NCBI RefSeq assembly: GCF_900639875.1
Contig: NZ_CAAAIA010000001.1
Span: 310,001-374,000, forward strand
Source: Legionella impletisoli
Lineage (GTDB): Bacteria > Pseudomonadota > Gammaproteobacteria > Legionellales > Legionellaceae
Direction: 5' to 3'
Length of the DNA stretch: 64,000 nt
Positions 36,569 to 46,580 of the stretch are shown here, in pieces (positions within the stretch are counted from its first letter, which is position 1; every line of letters begins with the position of its first letter). A model generated the notes under the pieces. It was not told the origin of the DNA. It saw nothing but the letters and a program-made list of their open reading frames with translations, and did no database searches. Made by a program: the position numbers and the translations under genes.

Positions 36569-39229
36569 TCAATGCGTTGCTGGATCGAGTTTATCCTGAT
36601 CAATATTGTATCGTTTAAATGCTTCTTTAACGGTCGATTTAGGAATCGACCCTTCATTTGCTAAAGCCGTTAATGATGCAAGTACAATGAATTTAGCATC
36701 CACTTCAAAGAAATGACGCAATTTAGCTCGTGTATCACTTCGTCCAAATCCGTCCGTTCCTAACGTAATATATGGAGCACTTATAAATTGACGAATTTGA
36801 TCAGCGTAAAGTCGCATGTAGTCTGTTGCAGCAATAACTGGCCCCTTTTTCTCCGCCAATTGCTGAGTGACATAGCTTTCCCGTGGCTTTTCTCCAGGAT
36901 GCATGCGATTGAATCGCTCAATTTCAAGCCCTTCTTTACGAAGTTCATTAAAACTTGTGACGCTCCACACCTCTGAAGTAACAGAGAAATCTTCTTTCAA
37001 CATACGTGAAGCTTCCTGTACTTCTCTTAAGATAGTACCCGATCCCATCAATTGAACATGTTTTTTAGAGGGCTTAGCACAGGTTTCAAGTAGATACATG
37101 CCTTTAATAATCCCCTCTTCTACCCCTTCTGGCATATCCGGATGATGATAGTTCTCATTCATTACCGTAATGTAATAAAACACATTCTCTTGGTTTTTAT
37201 ACATACGGCGTAAACCATCTTGAATGATTACGGCAAGCTCATAGGCATAGGTTGGGTCGTATGCTACACAATTTGGTATGGTCGAAGCGAAAATGTGGCT
37301 ATGACCATCTTGATGTTGTAGACCTTCGCCAGCCAGCGTCGTACGACCTGCTGTACCACCTAATAAGAAGCCCCTCGCTTTCATATCCCCTGCGGCCCAA
37401 GCCAAATCGCCCACACGTTGGAAGCCAAACATGGAGTAGTAAATATAAAAAGGGATCATCGGTAAATGATTCGTACTGTAAGAGGTTGCAGCAGCCATCC
37501 AAGAGCAGAAGGCTCCAGCTTCATTAATTCCCTCTTCTAAAATCTGGCCATCTTTCGCTTCTTTGTAATACATAACTTGTTCATGATCTACTGGGGTATA
37601 AAGCTGGCCAACTGGTGAATAAATTCCAACTTGTCTGAATAACCCTTCCATTCCAAATGTTCGGCATTCATCGGGAACAATTGGCACAATACGCTTATTA
37701 ATTTCTTTGTCTTTTAATAATACTGAAAGGATACGCACAAAAGCCATGGTCGTTGAAATTTCACGATCACCTGAGTTTTTTGTCACCGTAGAAAATGCTT
37801 CAAGCTCAGGTACGTTCAATGATTCGCACTCATGATTGCGATATGGAAGAAATCCACCAAGCGCTTCGCGCTGCTTCTGTAAAAATTGGACTTCTGGGCT
37901 GTCGTCCTCGGGGCGATAGAACGGAACTTCTGTGATTTTATCGTCATTAATGGGAATGCTAAACCGATCCCGAAAAGCCCGTAACTGCTCAATGGTCATT
38001 TTCTTTTGCTGATGGGTGATATTCATTCCTTCACCAGCGGCACCCATTCCATATCCTTTAATGGTTTTAGCTAAGATGACTGTTGGTGTACCTTTATGTT
38101 CAACCGCTTCCGAATACGCTGCAAATACTTTTTGAGGATCATGGCCGCCACGGTTTAAGCGCCAGATTTCTTCATCCGACATATGTTCAACCATTTTTTT
38201 AAGTTCAGGGTATTGATTGAAGAAATGCTCTCGGACATAGGCACCGTCATTTGCTTTATATGCCTGGTAATCGCCATCAACGCATTCTTCCATACGCTTT
38301 TGCAAAATACCGTCTTTATCTCTAGCAAGCAGAGGATCCCATCGCCCACCCCAGATCACTTTAATGACATTCCAGCCAGCACCACGGAAAACCCCTTCAA
38401 GCTCTTGTATGATTTTGCCGTTACCACGAACCGGCCCGTCTAATCGCTGAAGGTTACAGTTTATTACAAAGATTAAATTGTCTAATTTTTCTCTTGCTGC
38501 AATCGTTAAAGCACCAAGAGACTCTGGCTCATCTGTTTCGCCATCACCTAAGAAAGCCCAAACTTTACGACCATTGTTTTCAATTAATCCTCTGTTTTCT
38601 AAATATTTGAGAAAACGGGCTTGATAAATGGCTTGCAAAGGACCAAGTCCCATAGAAACCGTTGGGAATTGCCAAAAATCACCCATCAGCCATGGATGGG
38701 GATAAGAAGACAAACCATCTACCTCAACTTCTTGTCTGAAATGATCAAGTTGCTGTTCTGATAAACGACCTTCTAAAAAGGCTCGGGCATAGATCCCCGG
38801 GGAAGAATGACCTTGGATATATAATAAATCGCCGCCATTTTTCTCTGGGCCTTTAAAAAAATAATTAAATCCAATTTCATATAACGTGGATGCAGAAGCG
38901 TAGGTTGCTATATGGCCACCCAACTCAGGGGCATATTTACCGGCACGAAGCACCATAGCAACCGCATTCCATCGAATTAACGCATTAATACGTTTCCCAA
39001 TGCCTTCATCGGGCGGCATTTGCTTCTCTTCATGCGGTTTAATCGAGTTACGATAGGGTGTATGGATAGACGAAGCAAGCTTTATCCCAGACGCATTCGC
39101 TTTTTCTAATAATTGTTTAAGAATAAATTTAGCTCGGTCACTGCCTTCATGGGCAACAATCGATTCTAAAGCATCCAGCCATTCTCGCGTTTCTACTGGA
39201 TCAATATCTTTTGTATTATCGATGGACAT
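36569..39229 (-). CDS. aceE: Pyruvate dehydrogenase E1, homodimeric type
   Basis: This 886-residue thiamine-diphosphate enzyme decarboxylates pyruvate and acetylates E2. It is the single-chain gammaproteobacterial form (E. coli 887). The ThDP motif runs from FLGDGETDEPESLGA to NCNLQRLDGPVRG. The GRTTLAGEGLQHQDGHS and EVDAKFIVLASLTALA segments are conserved. No pdhR-like regulator lies upstream; instead the Cys-rich lipoprotein gene is 24 bp away. Confidence 0.98.
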   Translation of the reverse strand: MSIDNTKDIDPVETREWLDALESIVAHEGSDRAKFILKQLLEKANASGIKLASSIHTPYRNSIKPHEEKQMPPDEGIGKRINALIRWNAVAMVLRAGKYAPELGGHIATYASASTLYEIGFNYFFKGPEKNGGDLLYIQGHSSPGIYARAFLEGRLSEQQLDHFRQEVEVDGLSSYPHPWLMGDFWQFPTVSMGLGPLQAIYQARFLKYLENRGLIENNGRKVWAFLGDGETDEPESLGALTIAAREKLDNLIFVINCNLQRLDGPVRGNGKIIQELEGVFRGAGWNVIKVIWGGRWDPLLARDKDGILQKRMEECVDGDYQAYKANDGAYVREHFFNQYPELKKMVEHMSDEEIWRLNRGGHDPQKVFAAYSEAVEHKGTPTVILAKTIKGYGMGAAGEGMNITHQQKKMTIEQLRAFRDRFSIPINDDKITEVPFYRPEDDSPEVQFLQKQREALGGFLPYRNHECESLNVPELEAFSTVTKNSGDREISTTMAFVRILSVLLKDKEINKRIVPIVPDECRTFGMEGLFRQVGIYSPVGQLYTPVDHEQVMYYKEAKDGQILEEGINEAGAFCSWMAAATSYSTNHLPMIPFYIYYSMFGFQRVGDLAWAAGDMKARGFLLGGTAGRTTLAGEGLQHQDGHSHIFASTIPNCVAYDPTYAYELAVIIQDGLRRMYKNQENVFYYITVMNENYHHPDMPEGVEEGIIKGMYLLETCAKPSKKHVQLMGSGTILREVQEASRMLKEDFSVTSEVWSVTSFNELRKEGLEIERFNRMHPGEKPRESYVTQQLAEKKGPVIAATDYMRLYADQIRQFISAPYITLGTDGFGRSDTRAKLRHFFEVDAKFIVLASLTALANEGSIPKSTVKEAFKRYNIDQDKLDPATH

Positions 39230-39253
39230 TAAGTTTCCTCACCTGAAGAACGA

Positions 39254-39625
39254 TTAGCAACAAGTCGGAGCAACTTGCAGCCGTTTATGGATCAAGCCTG
39301 TGCAGGATTGCTCGCAAATACGATAATCTCCGATGCATTCGCAGGTCGTTTTGCTGCATTGTAGTGGATCACGAAAGGATTGCAACTCACGCGAAATCAT
39401 CGCACCTTGGACGCATTGACGATGTTTAAACTGAGCATAACTACGGGCAGCAGCCTGAGTGGTGCATTGAGAGCAGTTTTTACAACTATTTTTACAAACC
39501 TTACAACATGCCTCAAAGCGTTTTGCGCATTCAGCTTTACAGGCAATTTGATGGGGAGTCATTGGATGCTTAGCACATGCAGTTAAAAGCAATATTATTG
39601 CGGTGACCAAAATTCGTACCATCAT
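39254..39625 (-). CDS. Cysteine-rich lipoprotein, hypothetical
   Basis: A longer frame exists, but the ATG at 39625 overlaps the ampE-like stop as ATGA and gives a clean lipoprotein signal (MMVRILVTAIILLLTAC), so 123 residues are called. The mature part holds 16 further cysteines, many in CxxC or CxxxC spacing (ACKAECAKRFEACCKVC, NSCKNCSQC), ending CC. It looks like a disulfide-rich or metal-binding envelope protein. I recognise no family. It is sandwiched between the ampE-like gene and aceE. Confidence 0.8.
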   Translation of the reverse strand: MMVRILVTAIILLLTACAKHPMTPHQIACKAECAKRFEACCKVCKNSCKNCSQCTTQAAARSYAQFKHRQCVQGAMISRELQSFRDPLQCSKTTCECIGDYRICEQSCTGLIHKRLQVAPTCC

Positions 39626-40374
39626 AACCAAGCCACCATAGTAAACAATGCCAGAAAAACTAATAGCACAACCAACGCGTGCTCTACTAATGTTTCTGCT
39701 TGAGGCAAGAGCATTTGGGACTCTTGTTCTTTTTCTACAGCTTGCAAACCACAGTTCATGAGCATCAACCGATTGGCTTCTGGAGGTGTAAAAAAATATT
39801 TTACAAATTGATTTAGCCCAGCCTGAAAATTTCCAGCCAGCAAATAAAGTAAAGAGGTCATCTTTGCAGGGAGCCAATCGAGAATAGCGGTTAAAAGAGT
39901 AGCCACCGGCTCGCTCACTTTAATAGAGCGAGATAAGGAGATTAATCGATAGAGCAATACTCCGATTGGGCCTGTCAAAATATACCAAAAAATCACAGCA
40001 AATAACTGACCATTTACATCGGCTAAATAAGCACCAACCTCCTCTTCAGTCACCTCTTGATTAGAGTATCGTCGTTTAGGATAAAACGGATTATTTGGCC
40101 CAAGGCAGTAATAAAAAAATAAAATATTTAATATTAAACTAGCAAAACCGAACGCTACATTATTTAAAAAGAAAAAAAGTAACGATGAAACAATGACAGG
40201 AGGTAAAATTAAGTAAGCTAAACAAACCCAAGGGTTCGAGCGAAACCCTTTTTCTGGCAATTTATTGAAAAGACCCGTAGCGTAGGCCCCAAACCATTCA
40301 AAGCGGTGATGCGAGCTCATATGAATTAGAAATCGCTCACTTAATAAACAAAGAACAATAACCAGTAATTTCAT
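39622..40374 (-). CDS. ampE: AmpE-like inner-membrane protein
   Basis: This 250-residue protein resembles AmpE: MKLLVIVLCLLSERFL at the start, a loop with FEWFGAY, about four to five membrane helices, and GQLFAVIFWYILTGPIGVLLYRL and LLDWLPAKMTSLLYLLAGNF-type segments. AmpE sits next to ampD and pdhR-aceEF in E. coli and modulates beta-lactamase induction. Here it is also upstream of aceEF, which supports the call. ampD is not adjacent. Confidence 0.85.
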   Translation of the reverse strand: MKLLVIVLCLLSERFLIHMSSHHRFEWFGAYATGLFNKLPEKGFRSNPWVCLAYLILPPVIVSSLLFFFLNNVAFGFASLILNILFFYYCLGPNNPFYPKRRYSNQEVTEEEVGAYLADVNGQLFAVIFWYILTGPIGVLLYRLISLSRSIKVSEPVATLLTAILDWLPAKMTSLLYLLAGNFQAGLNQFVKYFFTPPEANRLMLMNCGLQAVEKEQESQMLLPQAETLVEHALVVLLVFLALFTMVAWL

Positions 40375-40388
40375 AAATAGCTCCTGCC

Positions 40389-41561
40389 TTAATCTTTACG
40401 CATTTTATCTGACAGAGACATCGGTGTTGGGTATTTTAACACAACTAAATACGAAGAAACGATGAATGTTAAAATGGTTGTCGCCTGGATAAGATTCGAA
40501 GCAACTTCCGAAATTAAATTGGTTGTCAGAGCGATGCTAGCTACAAGCAGCGAAAACTCACTGGCTTGACCAAGTCGATACCCAACTTCTTTGGCAACCG
40601 GGCGACTTTCGCCGGCTTTCGCTAAGAGCCAATAAAAACACAAAGGCTTTAATACTAGAATAAGTACAGATAAAATAAGTGCGGGAATGACGACTTGAGC
40701 AGCATAACCAAAATTAAACGTAGCGCCAACAGAGAAGAAAAACATGACCAAGAAAAAATCTCTAAGGGGCTTAAGACTCTCAGCAATAAACAAAGAAATA
40801 GGGCTCGCTGCCAGTGCTACTCCCGCAACGAAAGCACCAATATCTTCAGACAAACCTAGTCGTGCAGCAAGAATAGATAATCCCAAGCACCAACCAATAG
40901 ATAATAGAAATACGTATTCTTGTGTTCTATCAAAACGAGCGAGTAGTTTAATTAAAATGTATCGTTCTACAGCAAAAGAGAAAAAAATAAGTGCGGGTAA
41001 GGCAACGCCTACTAATAAGAGATCATTCCAAGACAATCCTCCACCCTGCTGTGCACCATTAATTAAAATTAAAACAACAATAGCAATCAAATCTTGCATC
41101 AATAAAACACTGATCATAACCTCACCGGTGTGTTGATGATGCAGAATCGTAGTGGGAAGTAACTTCAAACCGATAATCGTACTAGAAAACATCATTGCGC
41201 CACCTAATACCCAGGCTTCCGTAACAGAAAGCCCAAACCAGCGGCCAATAAAATAAGATAAAACAGCAAAAAAGACTGAACTTAGCAATGCAATCCAAGT
41301 GACTTTTTTAAGCATATGGACTAAATTTTGAGGCTGCAAATGAAGGCCTAACAAAAACAACAAAAACACAATGCCCATCTCACCGACTTGCTGCAGTGCT
41401 CCTAGATCAGGGACTAACTTCAACCCCCAGGGACCAAAGGCTGCTCCTAAAAGAATATAGGCAACTAATAAAGATTGGCGGGTGTAAAGCACAACGGTAG
41501 AAAAGACGGCTGCTCCACCGAATATTAAGAAAATTGTATAAAACACCGCGCCGTCATGCAT
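40389..41561 (-). CDS. Cation:proton antiporter, CPA2 (KefB-like) transmembrane domain
   Basis: This 390-residue inner-membrane protein has about 12 hydrophobic segments. Family traits are LAARLGLSEDIGAFVAGVALAASPI with the conserved acidic residue, DLIAIVVLILI, and VGYRLGQASEFSLLVASIAL. It lacks the C-terminal RCK nucleotide-binding domain found in KefB/KefC. It is 14 bp upstream of ampE, so probably co-transcribed with the lipoprotein and the PDH genes. Ion specificity is unknown. Confidence 0.88.
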   Translation of the reverse strand: MHDGAVFYTIFLIFGGAAVFSTVVLYTRQSLLVAYILLGAAFGPWGLKLVPDLGALQQVGEMGIVFLLFLLGLHLQPQNLVHMLKKVTWIALLSSVFFAVLSYFIGRWFGLSVTEAWVLGGAMMFSSTIIGLKLLPTTILHHQHTGEVMISVLLMQDLIAIVVLILINGAQQGGGLSWNDLLLVGVALPALIFFSFAVERYILIKLLARFDRTQEYVFLLSIGWCLGLSILAARLGLSEDIGAFVAGVALAASPISLFIAESLKPLRDFFLVMFFFSVGATFNFGYAAQVVIPALILSVLILVLKPLCFYWLLAKAGESRPVAKEVGYRLGQASEFSLLVASIALTTNLISEVASNLIQATTILTFIVSSYLVVLKYPTPMSLSDKMRKD

Positions 41562-41582
41562 AGATTAATAACTCACTATCTA

Positions 41583-41605
41583 AACCCCAGTTCGGAACTG
41601 AGGTT
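41583..41605 (-). terminator. Hairpin after cydB
   Basis: On the minus strand AACCTCAGTTC and GAACTGGGGTT form an 11-position stem with one wobble around a single base, practically a shorter stem with a tight loop. TTTAG follows. It lies between the cydB stop and the antiporter start and may end the cyd transcript. Confidence 0.5.
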
Positions 41606-41615
41606 ATTAAAAGCC

Positions 41616-42608
41616 TTAATGATACCCCACTTGGGCAGATTTCCCCCAAAAAACCTTATATGCGTAAAAGGTATATCCTAGTAATATTGGTAACATAATG
41701 ACCACACCAATTAAAATAAAAACCAGTGTAGAATCCGGAGCCGCGGCTTCCCATAACGTTACATCATGAGGGATTAAATAAGGGTAAACACTAATCCCAA
41801 TCCCAGCATAAGAACATAGAAAAATGATCACACTGTAAATGAAGGGTCTCACTTCATTACCCAGAGTCAAATTTCTCCATGTTAAAAAAATCATTAAAGC
41901 GGTGATCGCAGGCAAAGGCATTAGTAGTAAAAAGTTCGGCATACTATACCACCGATTGAAAATTTCTTCATCATGTAACGGGGTCCAAATGCTAACAAAT
42001 ACCAGAAAAGCAGAGATTAAGCATAAAAACCCTTTAGCAAAATGAATCATTTTTCGCTGTAATTCATCTTCACTTTTTATTACCATCCAAGTTGCACCCA
42101 ATAAAGCGTAACCACAAATCAACGCAATACCTGTCAGCAAACTAAAAGGAGTTAGCCAGTCAGCCTCGCTAATGACCATCGCCGTTTCATCAATGTTAAA
42201 CCCTTGGACAAAAGCGCCTAAAATTACCCCTTGGAAAAACGCCGCAGCGATTGAGCTAAGAGCAAACGCCCAATTCCAAATTGGCTTTGATGCTTCGGCT
42301 TTAAAGCGAAACTCAAAGGACACACCACGAAAAATTAAAGCCACTAGCATCAACATGATTGGCATATATAAAATCGGCAGCAATAAACCATAAACAATGG
42401 GAAAAGCACCATAAAGCATAGCGCCACCAAATACTAACCAAGTTTCATTACCGTCCCATACCGGCGCAATTGCATTCATCATAATATCTCGCTCACGTTC
42501 ATTGTGAGCAAAAATAAAGAGAATACCAATTCCTAAATCGAACCCATCCAAAATGACGTACATGATGATAATAAAGCCTAAAAGACATGCGAAAATTAAG
42601 GGCAGCAT
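41616..42608 (-). CDS. cydB: Cytochrome bd ubiquinol oxidase subunit II
   Basis: This 330-residue membrane subunit has about eight to nine helices. VILDGFDLGIGILF at the start and APVWDGNETWLVFGGAMLYGAFP are hallmarks of CydB. It is shorter than E. coli CydB (379), in line with cyanide-insensitive-type enzymes. It overlaps the cydA stop by one base (TAATG), so translation is coupled. No cydX-like small frame was seen after it. Confidence 0.94.
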   Translation of the reverse strand: MLPLIFACLLGFIIIMYVILDGFDLGIGILFIFAHNERERDIMMNAIAPVWDGNETWLVFGGAMLYGAFPIVYGLLLPILYMPIMLMLVALIFRGVSFEFRFKAEASKPIWNWAFALSSIAAAFFQGVILGAFVQGFNIDETAMVISEADWLTPFSLLTGIALICGYALLGATWMVIKSEDELQRKMIHFAKGFLCLISAFLVFVSIWTPLHDEEIFNRWYSMPNFLLLMPLPAITALMIFLTWRNLTLGNEVRPFIYSVIIFLCSYAGIGISVYPYLIPHDVTLWEAAAPDSTLVFILIGVVIMLPILLGYTFYAYKVFWGKSAQVGYH

Positions 42609-43978
42609 TATTTTTTATCTCCGTTCATGTCAGTCATATATTGGAACGTATGGTGCTCAATCTCATCTTTTCTCAAATCTTTTGGTCCTGTCCTTATGGT
42701 TTTCATTAAGTAATACAGATAGAAACTAAAAACAATTCCATAAGCAAGAATCAGTAAAGAAAAAGATATAACGACTTCTTCCATGCTAATGGCAGATACT
42801 GCCTCTCGCGTGCGCATCAAATGATAAACCACCCAAGGTTGGCGGCCAATTTCAGCTGTTAGCCAGCCGGCAATGGCTGCCACAAAACCCAACGGAGCCA
42901 TAAACAAACACCAATAATGAAACAATGAAGACTTATAAAGCCGCTCATGTCGTCGTAAAAACACAGCGGCAATGGCCGTTCCCAACATTAACACACCAAT
43001 GCCAACCATGATACGAAACGTATAAAATACTGGGGCGACTAAAGGCTGGTCCTGGCGAGAAACCGAACGGAGTCCAACTAGCTCACCATCCCATTCATGG
43101 GTATTAATAAGACTAGCCAATTTGGGAATACCTACCACATACTCATTTTTTTGCTCTTTTTGTGAAGGCCATGCGAATAAAAGCAAGGGAGCACCACGTT
43201 GAGTTTCCCAAACCCCCTCCATAGCCGCAGTCTTTAAAGGCTGATACTTATGTACATCTAGCCCCACTTTATCACCAATCGCGATTTGCAAAGGAACAAC
43301 GACTAACGCAGACCACATGGCGATTGAAAGCACCCTACAAAATTGCTCAACAAACCGACCTTTTAATAAAAAATAACTAGAAATTCCAGCTAGAACAAAG
43401 CACGTTGTTGTATAAGAGGCAAACAACATATGCAGCACGCGTGGTATGAAGGAAGGATTAAATACAATATCCCACCAGTTGGCAACCAGATACTTCCCAT
43501 CCAAAAATTCATAACCGAATGGGGTCTGCATCCATGAGTTTGCTGACATAATCCAAAAAGCCGATACGGTAGTGCCAATTGTCACAAAGAGTGTTGCAAA
43601 AAAATGCAAATATGGGTTGACGCGCTCCCAACCAAATAACATCACCCCAAGAAACCCAGCCTCCAGGAAAAATGCAGTTAGTGTTTCGTAGGCAAATAAG
43701 GCTCCGAGAACATTTCCAAACTCAGAAATAAATGGACCAAAATTTGTCCCAATTTGATAAGCAAGAACAATTCCAGAGACAACACCCATTCCAAAGGTAA
43801 GCGCAAAAATTTTAACGAAAAATTTGCAAAGTTTTAAATAGATTGGATTTTGAGTATAAAGCCAGGCCCCTTCCATGCCTGCAATAAATAATGCTAATCC
43901 TAGATTTAATGTGGGAAATAAAATATGAAAACCAATACTAAAAGCAAATTGTATTCTAGAGAGTATTTCTACAAGCAT
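42608..43978 (-). CDS. cydA: Cytochrome bd ubiquinol oxidase subunit I, short-Q-loop type
   Basis: The start at 43978 (MLVEILSRIQFAFSIGFHILFPTLN) has an excellent AAGGAAGG site; the upstream Met would add 21 residues. The 456 residues include the N-terminal His ligand in GFHILF, GMGVVSGIVLAYQIGTNF, and the quinol loop with DVHKYQPLKTAAMEG. E. coli CydA is 522 residues with a long Q-loop; this one is short, like CioA/QxtA. It reduces O2 to water in the inner membrane and feeds from ubiquinol. Confidence 0.94.
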   Translation of the reverse strand: MLVEILSRIQFAFSIGFHILFPTLNLGLALFIAGMEGAWLYTQNPIYLKLCKFFVKIFALTFGMGVVSGIVLAYQIGTNFGPFISEFGNVLGALFAYETLTAFFLEAGFLGVMLFGWERVNPYLHFFATLFVTIGTTVSAFWIMSANSWMQTPFGYEFLDGKYLVANWWDIVFNPSFIPRVLHMLFASYTTTCFVLAGISSYFLLKGRFVEQFCRVLSIAMWSALVVVPLQIAIGDKVGLDVHKYQPLKTAAMEGVWETQRGAPLLLFAWPSQKEQKNEYVVGIPKLASLINTHEWDGELVGLRSVSRQDQPLVAPVFYTFRIMVGIGVLMLGTAIAAVFLRRHERLYKSSLFHYWCLFMAPLGFVAAIAGWLTAEIGRQPWVVYHLMRTREAVSAISMEEVVISFSLLILAYGIVFSFYLYYLMKTIRTGPKDLRKDEIEHHTFQYMTDMNGDKK

Positions 43979-44299
43979 CCTGCCTTCCTTTATTGGATTA
44001 AATAAACGAATTCCCTGAATTCTTTGTAAGAACAAATTCAACGACTGCTATTCTGAATCTTCTATACATCCTCGATTAAGCTCAGTTCTACTCCTTTACG
44101 TTCCATTGGCTTGTCCACGCAATGCAGATGCACTGTGCAAAACACTGGGCCACAAGGTCAGGCCGAGGATAAGAGACAGGTAGTCAAGAGGCAGAGCCAT
44201 TGTTATAGTCAAATTCCATCACGCGAACCTTAACGAATGAAATAAATTAGCACGTTTACACTCTTTTAAAAACCTTATAACCTGTATTTTTGCTTGTTT

Positions 44300-44980
44300 T
44301 CAAGTGCTTTTAAGTTCTCGACGAATTGATTGCCACTCGGGTAAAAATTGATCCATCAGCGCATAGAAACGTTTATTATGGCTCGCTTCTAAAAGATGTA
44401 CCATTTCATGAACGACCACATACTCTAAACATCGAATAGGTTTTTTTATCAAAGAAAGATTTAACCAAATCCGTTCTGCATGGGGATTGCACGTTCCCCA
44501 CCTAGTCTTCATGCGCTTTATCCCCCATTCTTTAACTTTGACGCCAAGGATTGGCTCCCATTTTGCGATGAGCGTTGGGAGAATTTTTTTAAGCTCAGAG
44601 CGATACCATGCATTGATCATTTTTTCCATGGTTGCTTTCGTCGTGTTTTCTTTAACAAAAAAATGAAGCAGCGGTGGAGACAAAATGATTTTATTTTTAC
44701 CCATTGCAGACTGAATTGATATGGGATAAGAATTTCCTAAATAGAGATGATGCTCACCAGAGACGTACATGAATGATGGCGCTTCCGATCTGGACTTAAG
44801 TGCCCTGGTGTGTTTACGAATCCAGTCTTGCCTACTAGATACAAATCGTTTGATGTAATGTTCTGTGCACCCTATTGGCGCACTAAGTTTTACAAAGCCA
44901 TTTGAATCAATCCGAATGTAAATATGTTTAATTGGTTTTCGAATGATTTCTACCGAAATATCATTGAGTTGAAGAAGCAT
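44300..44980 (-). CDS. YgjP-type zinc metallopeptidase (DUF45/M48-like)
   Basis: This 226-residue protein has the zinc motif HEMVHLLEASHNKRF (HExxH, then a further His). MKTRWGTCNP and IWLNLSLIKKP are typical of YgjP/UTP pyrophosphatase-like proteins. The ATG at 44980 has AAGGA just upstream; a Met 14 codons earlier is less likely. No signal peptide is present. It stands alone. Biological target unknown. Confidence 0.88.
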   Translation of the reverse strand: MLLQLNDISVEIIRKPIKHIYIRIDSNGFVKLSAPIGCTEHYIKRFVSSRQDWIRKHTRALKSRSEAPSFMYVSGEHHLYLGNSYPISIQSAMGKNKIILSPPLLHFFVKENTTKATMEKMINAWYRSELKKILPTLIAKWEPILGVKVKEWGIKRMKTRWGTCNPHAERIWLNLSLIKKPIRCLEYVVVHEMVHLLEASHNKRFYALMDQFLPEWQSIRRELKST

Positions 44981-45301
44981 AGAGTCCTTGAGTTGATTTT
45001 TTTTCTGGCAGTGTAACTTCAAATATTTATATACGTAAAGTCATTGTCAATATTGATTTAATAAGAAGCACAATGGCATACTGGTTTGTTTTTGGGTTCG
45101 TGCATCTTTTTTTCAGACATTTTTTTTATTCGGTCGTGATGCTACGTCCATCAATAATCCTAAATTCGGTCGTTGAATCCTCAAAAGAGCAGTCAATATG
45201 AACAAGCTGTTCGAACAAATTCCGCTACTGGGTTTAGGATAATACATTGCCGGTGTAGTTACTCGGGAATGGCGTTAAGTAAACTTTCGAAAGGATTGTA
45301 T

Positions 45302-46531
45302 ATGATATCTATAGAGTTTTTAAAAAAGGTAAAATTGCCCTTATTGCTTCTAGCAATACTTATTTTTCCTCAATTTTTAGGCTCATACGTACCCGTTGAA
45401 ATTAAATCCATTTCTTATGCTTTTAGTTTGAGCATGAAAAGCATATTAGAGTTTTTATTACCTTTTATCATATTTAGTTTCATATTTTCATGCCTATCGA
45501 ATTTCCAAAAAGGCGCCATATTTTTTGTTACATTATTGGTGAGCTGTGTATTTGTATCTAACTTCACAGCATTGATGTATGGCTATACCATGGGCAAAGT
45601 CGGATTACATTTATTGCATTTTAAGGAAGCGACAATCAATCATTCCACCGAATTGATGCCGGCTTGGCACTTTCATTTAAAAAAATTAGTGACCAATGAT
45701 GTGGCATTACTATGTGGTTTTATAACAGGCATTTTCTATTCAATTTTCCCAAGCAACATGGCAAAACGAATTGGAAACCATCTCAATCTTCTCTCTAACG
45801 GATTTCTTAAAAAGGTATTTATCCCTCTTTTGCCTTTATTTATTTTAGGATTTGTCTTTAAGTTAGAACATGAGAATATTCTACAGACGTCCTTAAAAAT
45901 TTATGGGCCTATTTTAGTCTTAATCCTGATTTGCCAATGGTTCTATATTGGTTCGTGGTACATGATTGCGAGTCGGTTTTCAATTAAAACCTTCGTTCTC
46001 TATATTAAAAACGTTCTTCCGGCTAGCTTAACTGGCTTAAGTACTATCTCAAGCGCCGCCTCCATGCCGGTCTTGTTGGTCTCAACAGAAAAAAATCTTC
46101 AAGATACTCAAAAAGCAAAAATGCTTGTACCCGCAATTATCAATATTCATACGATAGGAAGCGCCATTGCCATTCCTATTTTAGCCTTAGCGACTTTATC
46201 AACGTTTGGCATGCCTACCCCAACCCTTTCAGCGTTTATAGTCTTTGCACTGTATACGGCATTAGCTAAATATGCAGTGGCTGCTGTTCCTGGCGGGGTA
46301 GTTATTGTAGTTGCACCTATTTTAGAAGCGCACTTAGGTTTTTCAAGTGAGATGGTAGGGATTGTAACTGCCGTTTATATGATTTGCGATCCATTTGGCA
46401 CGACGGCTAATGTCACTTCAAATGGAGCTTTTCCTATCTTATTTTCTAAGCTATATAATCGTTTAACCAGTAAATATCCTCTCAGAGACTCTAATAAATC
46501 TCCTGCCTTAGCTTCAAAAGGGTATGACTAA
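45302..46531 (+). CDS. Dicarboxylate/amino acid:cation symporter family protein (SLC1-like)
   Basis: The ATG at 45302 (MISIEFLKKVKLPLLLLAILIFPQ, 409 residues) has AAAGGA upstream; the longer frame adds a non-membrane segment and is rejected. About eight helices and two re-entrant loops are expected. SSAASMPVLLVSTEKN fits the HP1 loop and CDPFGTTANVTSNGAFP fits the substrate/sodium-binding TM8. The usual NMDGT-type motif of TM7 reads NIHTIGSAIAIP, so it is a divergent member and its substrate cannot be predicted. Confidence 0.82.
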   Translation: MISIEFLKKVKLPLLLLAILIFPQFLGSYVPVEIKSISYAFSLSMKSILEFLLPFIIFSFIFSCLSNFQKGAIFFVTLLVSCVFVSNFTALMYGYTMGKVGLHLLHFKEATINHSTELMPAWHFHLKKLVTNDVALLCGFITGIFYSIFPSNMAKRIGNHLNLLSNGFLKKVFIPLLPLFILGFVFKLEHENILQTSLKIYGPILVLILICQWFYIGSWYMIASRFSIKTFVLYIKNVLPASLTGLSTISSAASMPVLLVSTEKNLQDTQKAKMLVPAIINIHTIGSAIAIPILALATLSTFGMPTPTLSAFIVFALYTALAKYAVAAVPGGVVIVVAPILEAHLGFSSEMVGIVTAVYMICDPFGTTANVTSNGAFPILFSKLYNRLTSKYPLRDSNKSPALASKGYD

Positions 46532-46580
46532 TATCTGTTTTATATTTAACCAGGACTTTATTCTCGTAGCTCCAAAACTA

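Noticed and set aside
39626-39877. N-terminal extension of the Cys-rich lipoprotein
   Set aside because: It runs inside the ampE-like gene, and the lipoprotein signal begins at 39625 where the start overlaps the ampE stop.
44042-44299. Possible further copy of the structured repeat in the cydA upstream gap
   Set aside because: A few words look alike (ACTGTGC, AGAGACAGG) but order and hairpins are not kept.
45173-45301. N-terminal extension of the SLC1-like symporter
   Set aside because: The extra 43 residues are not membrane-like, and the downstream ATG has a clear AAAGGA site.
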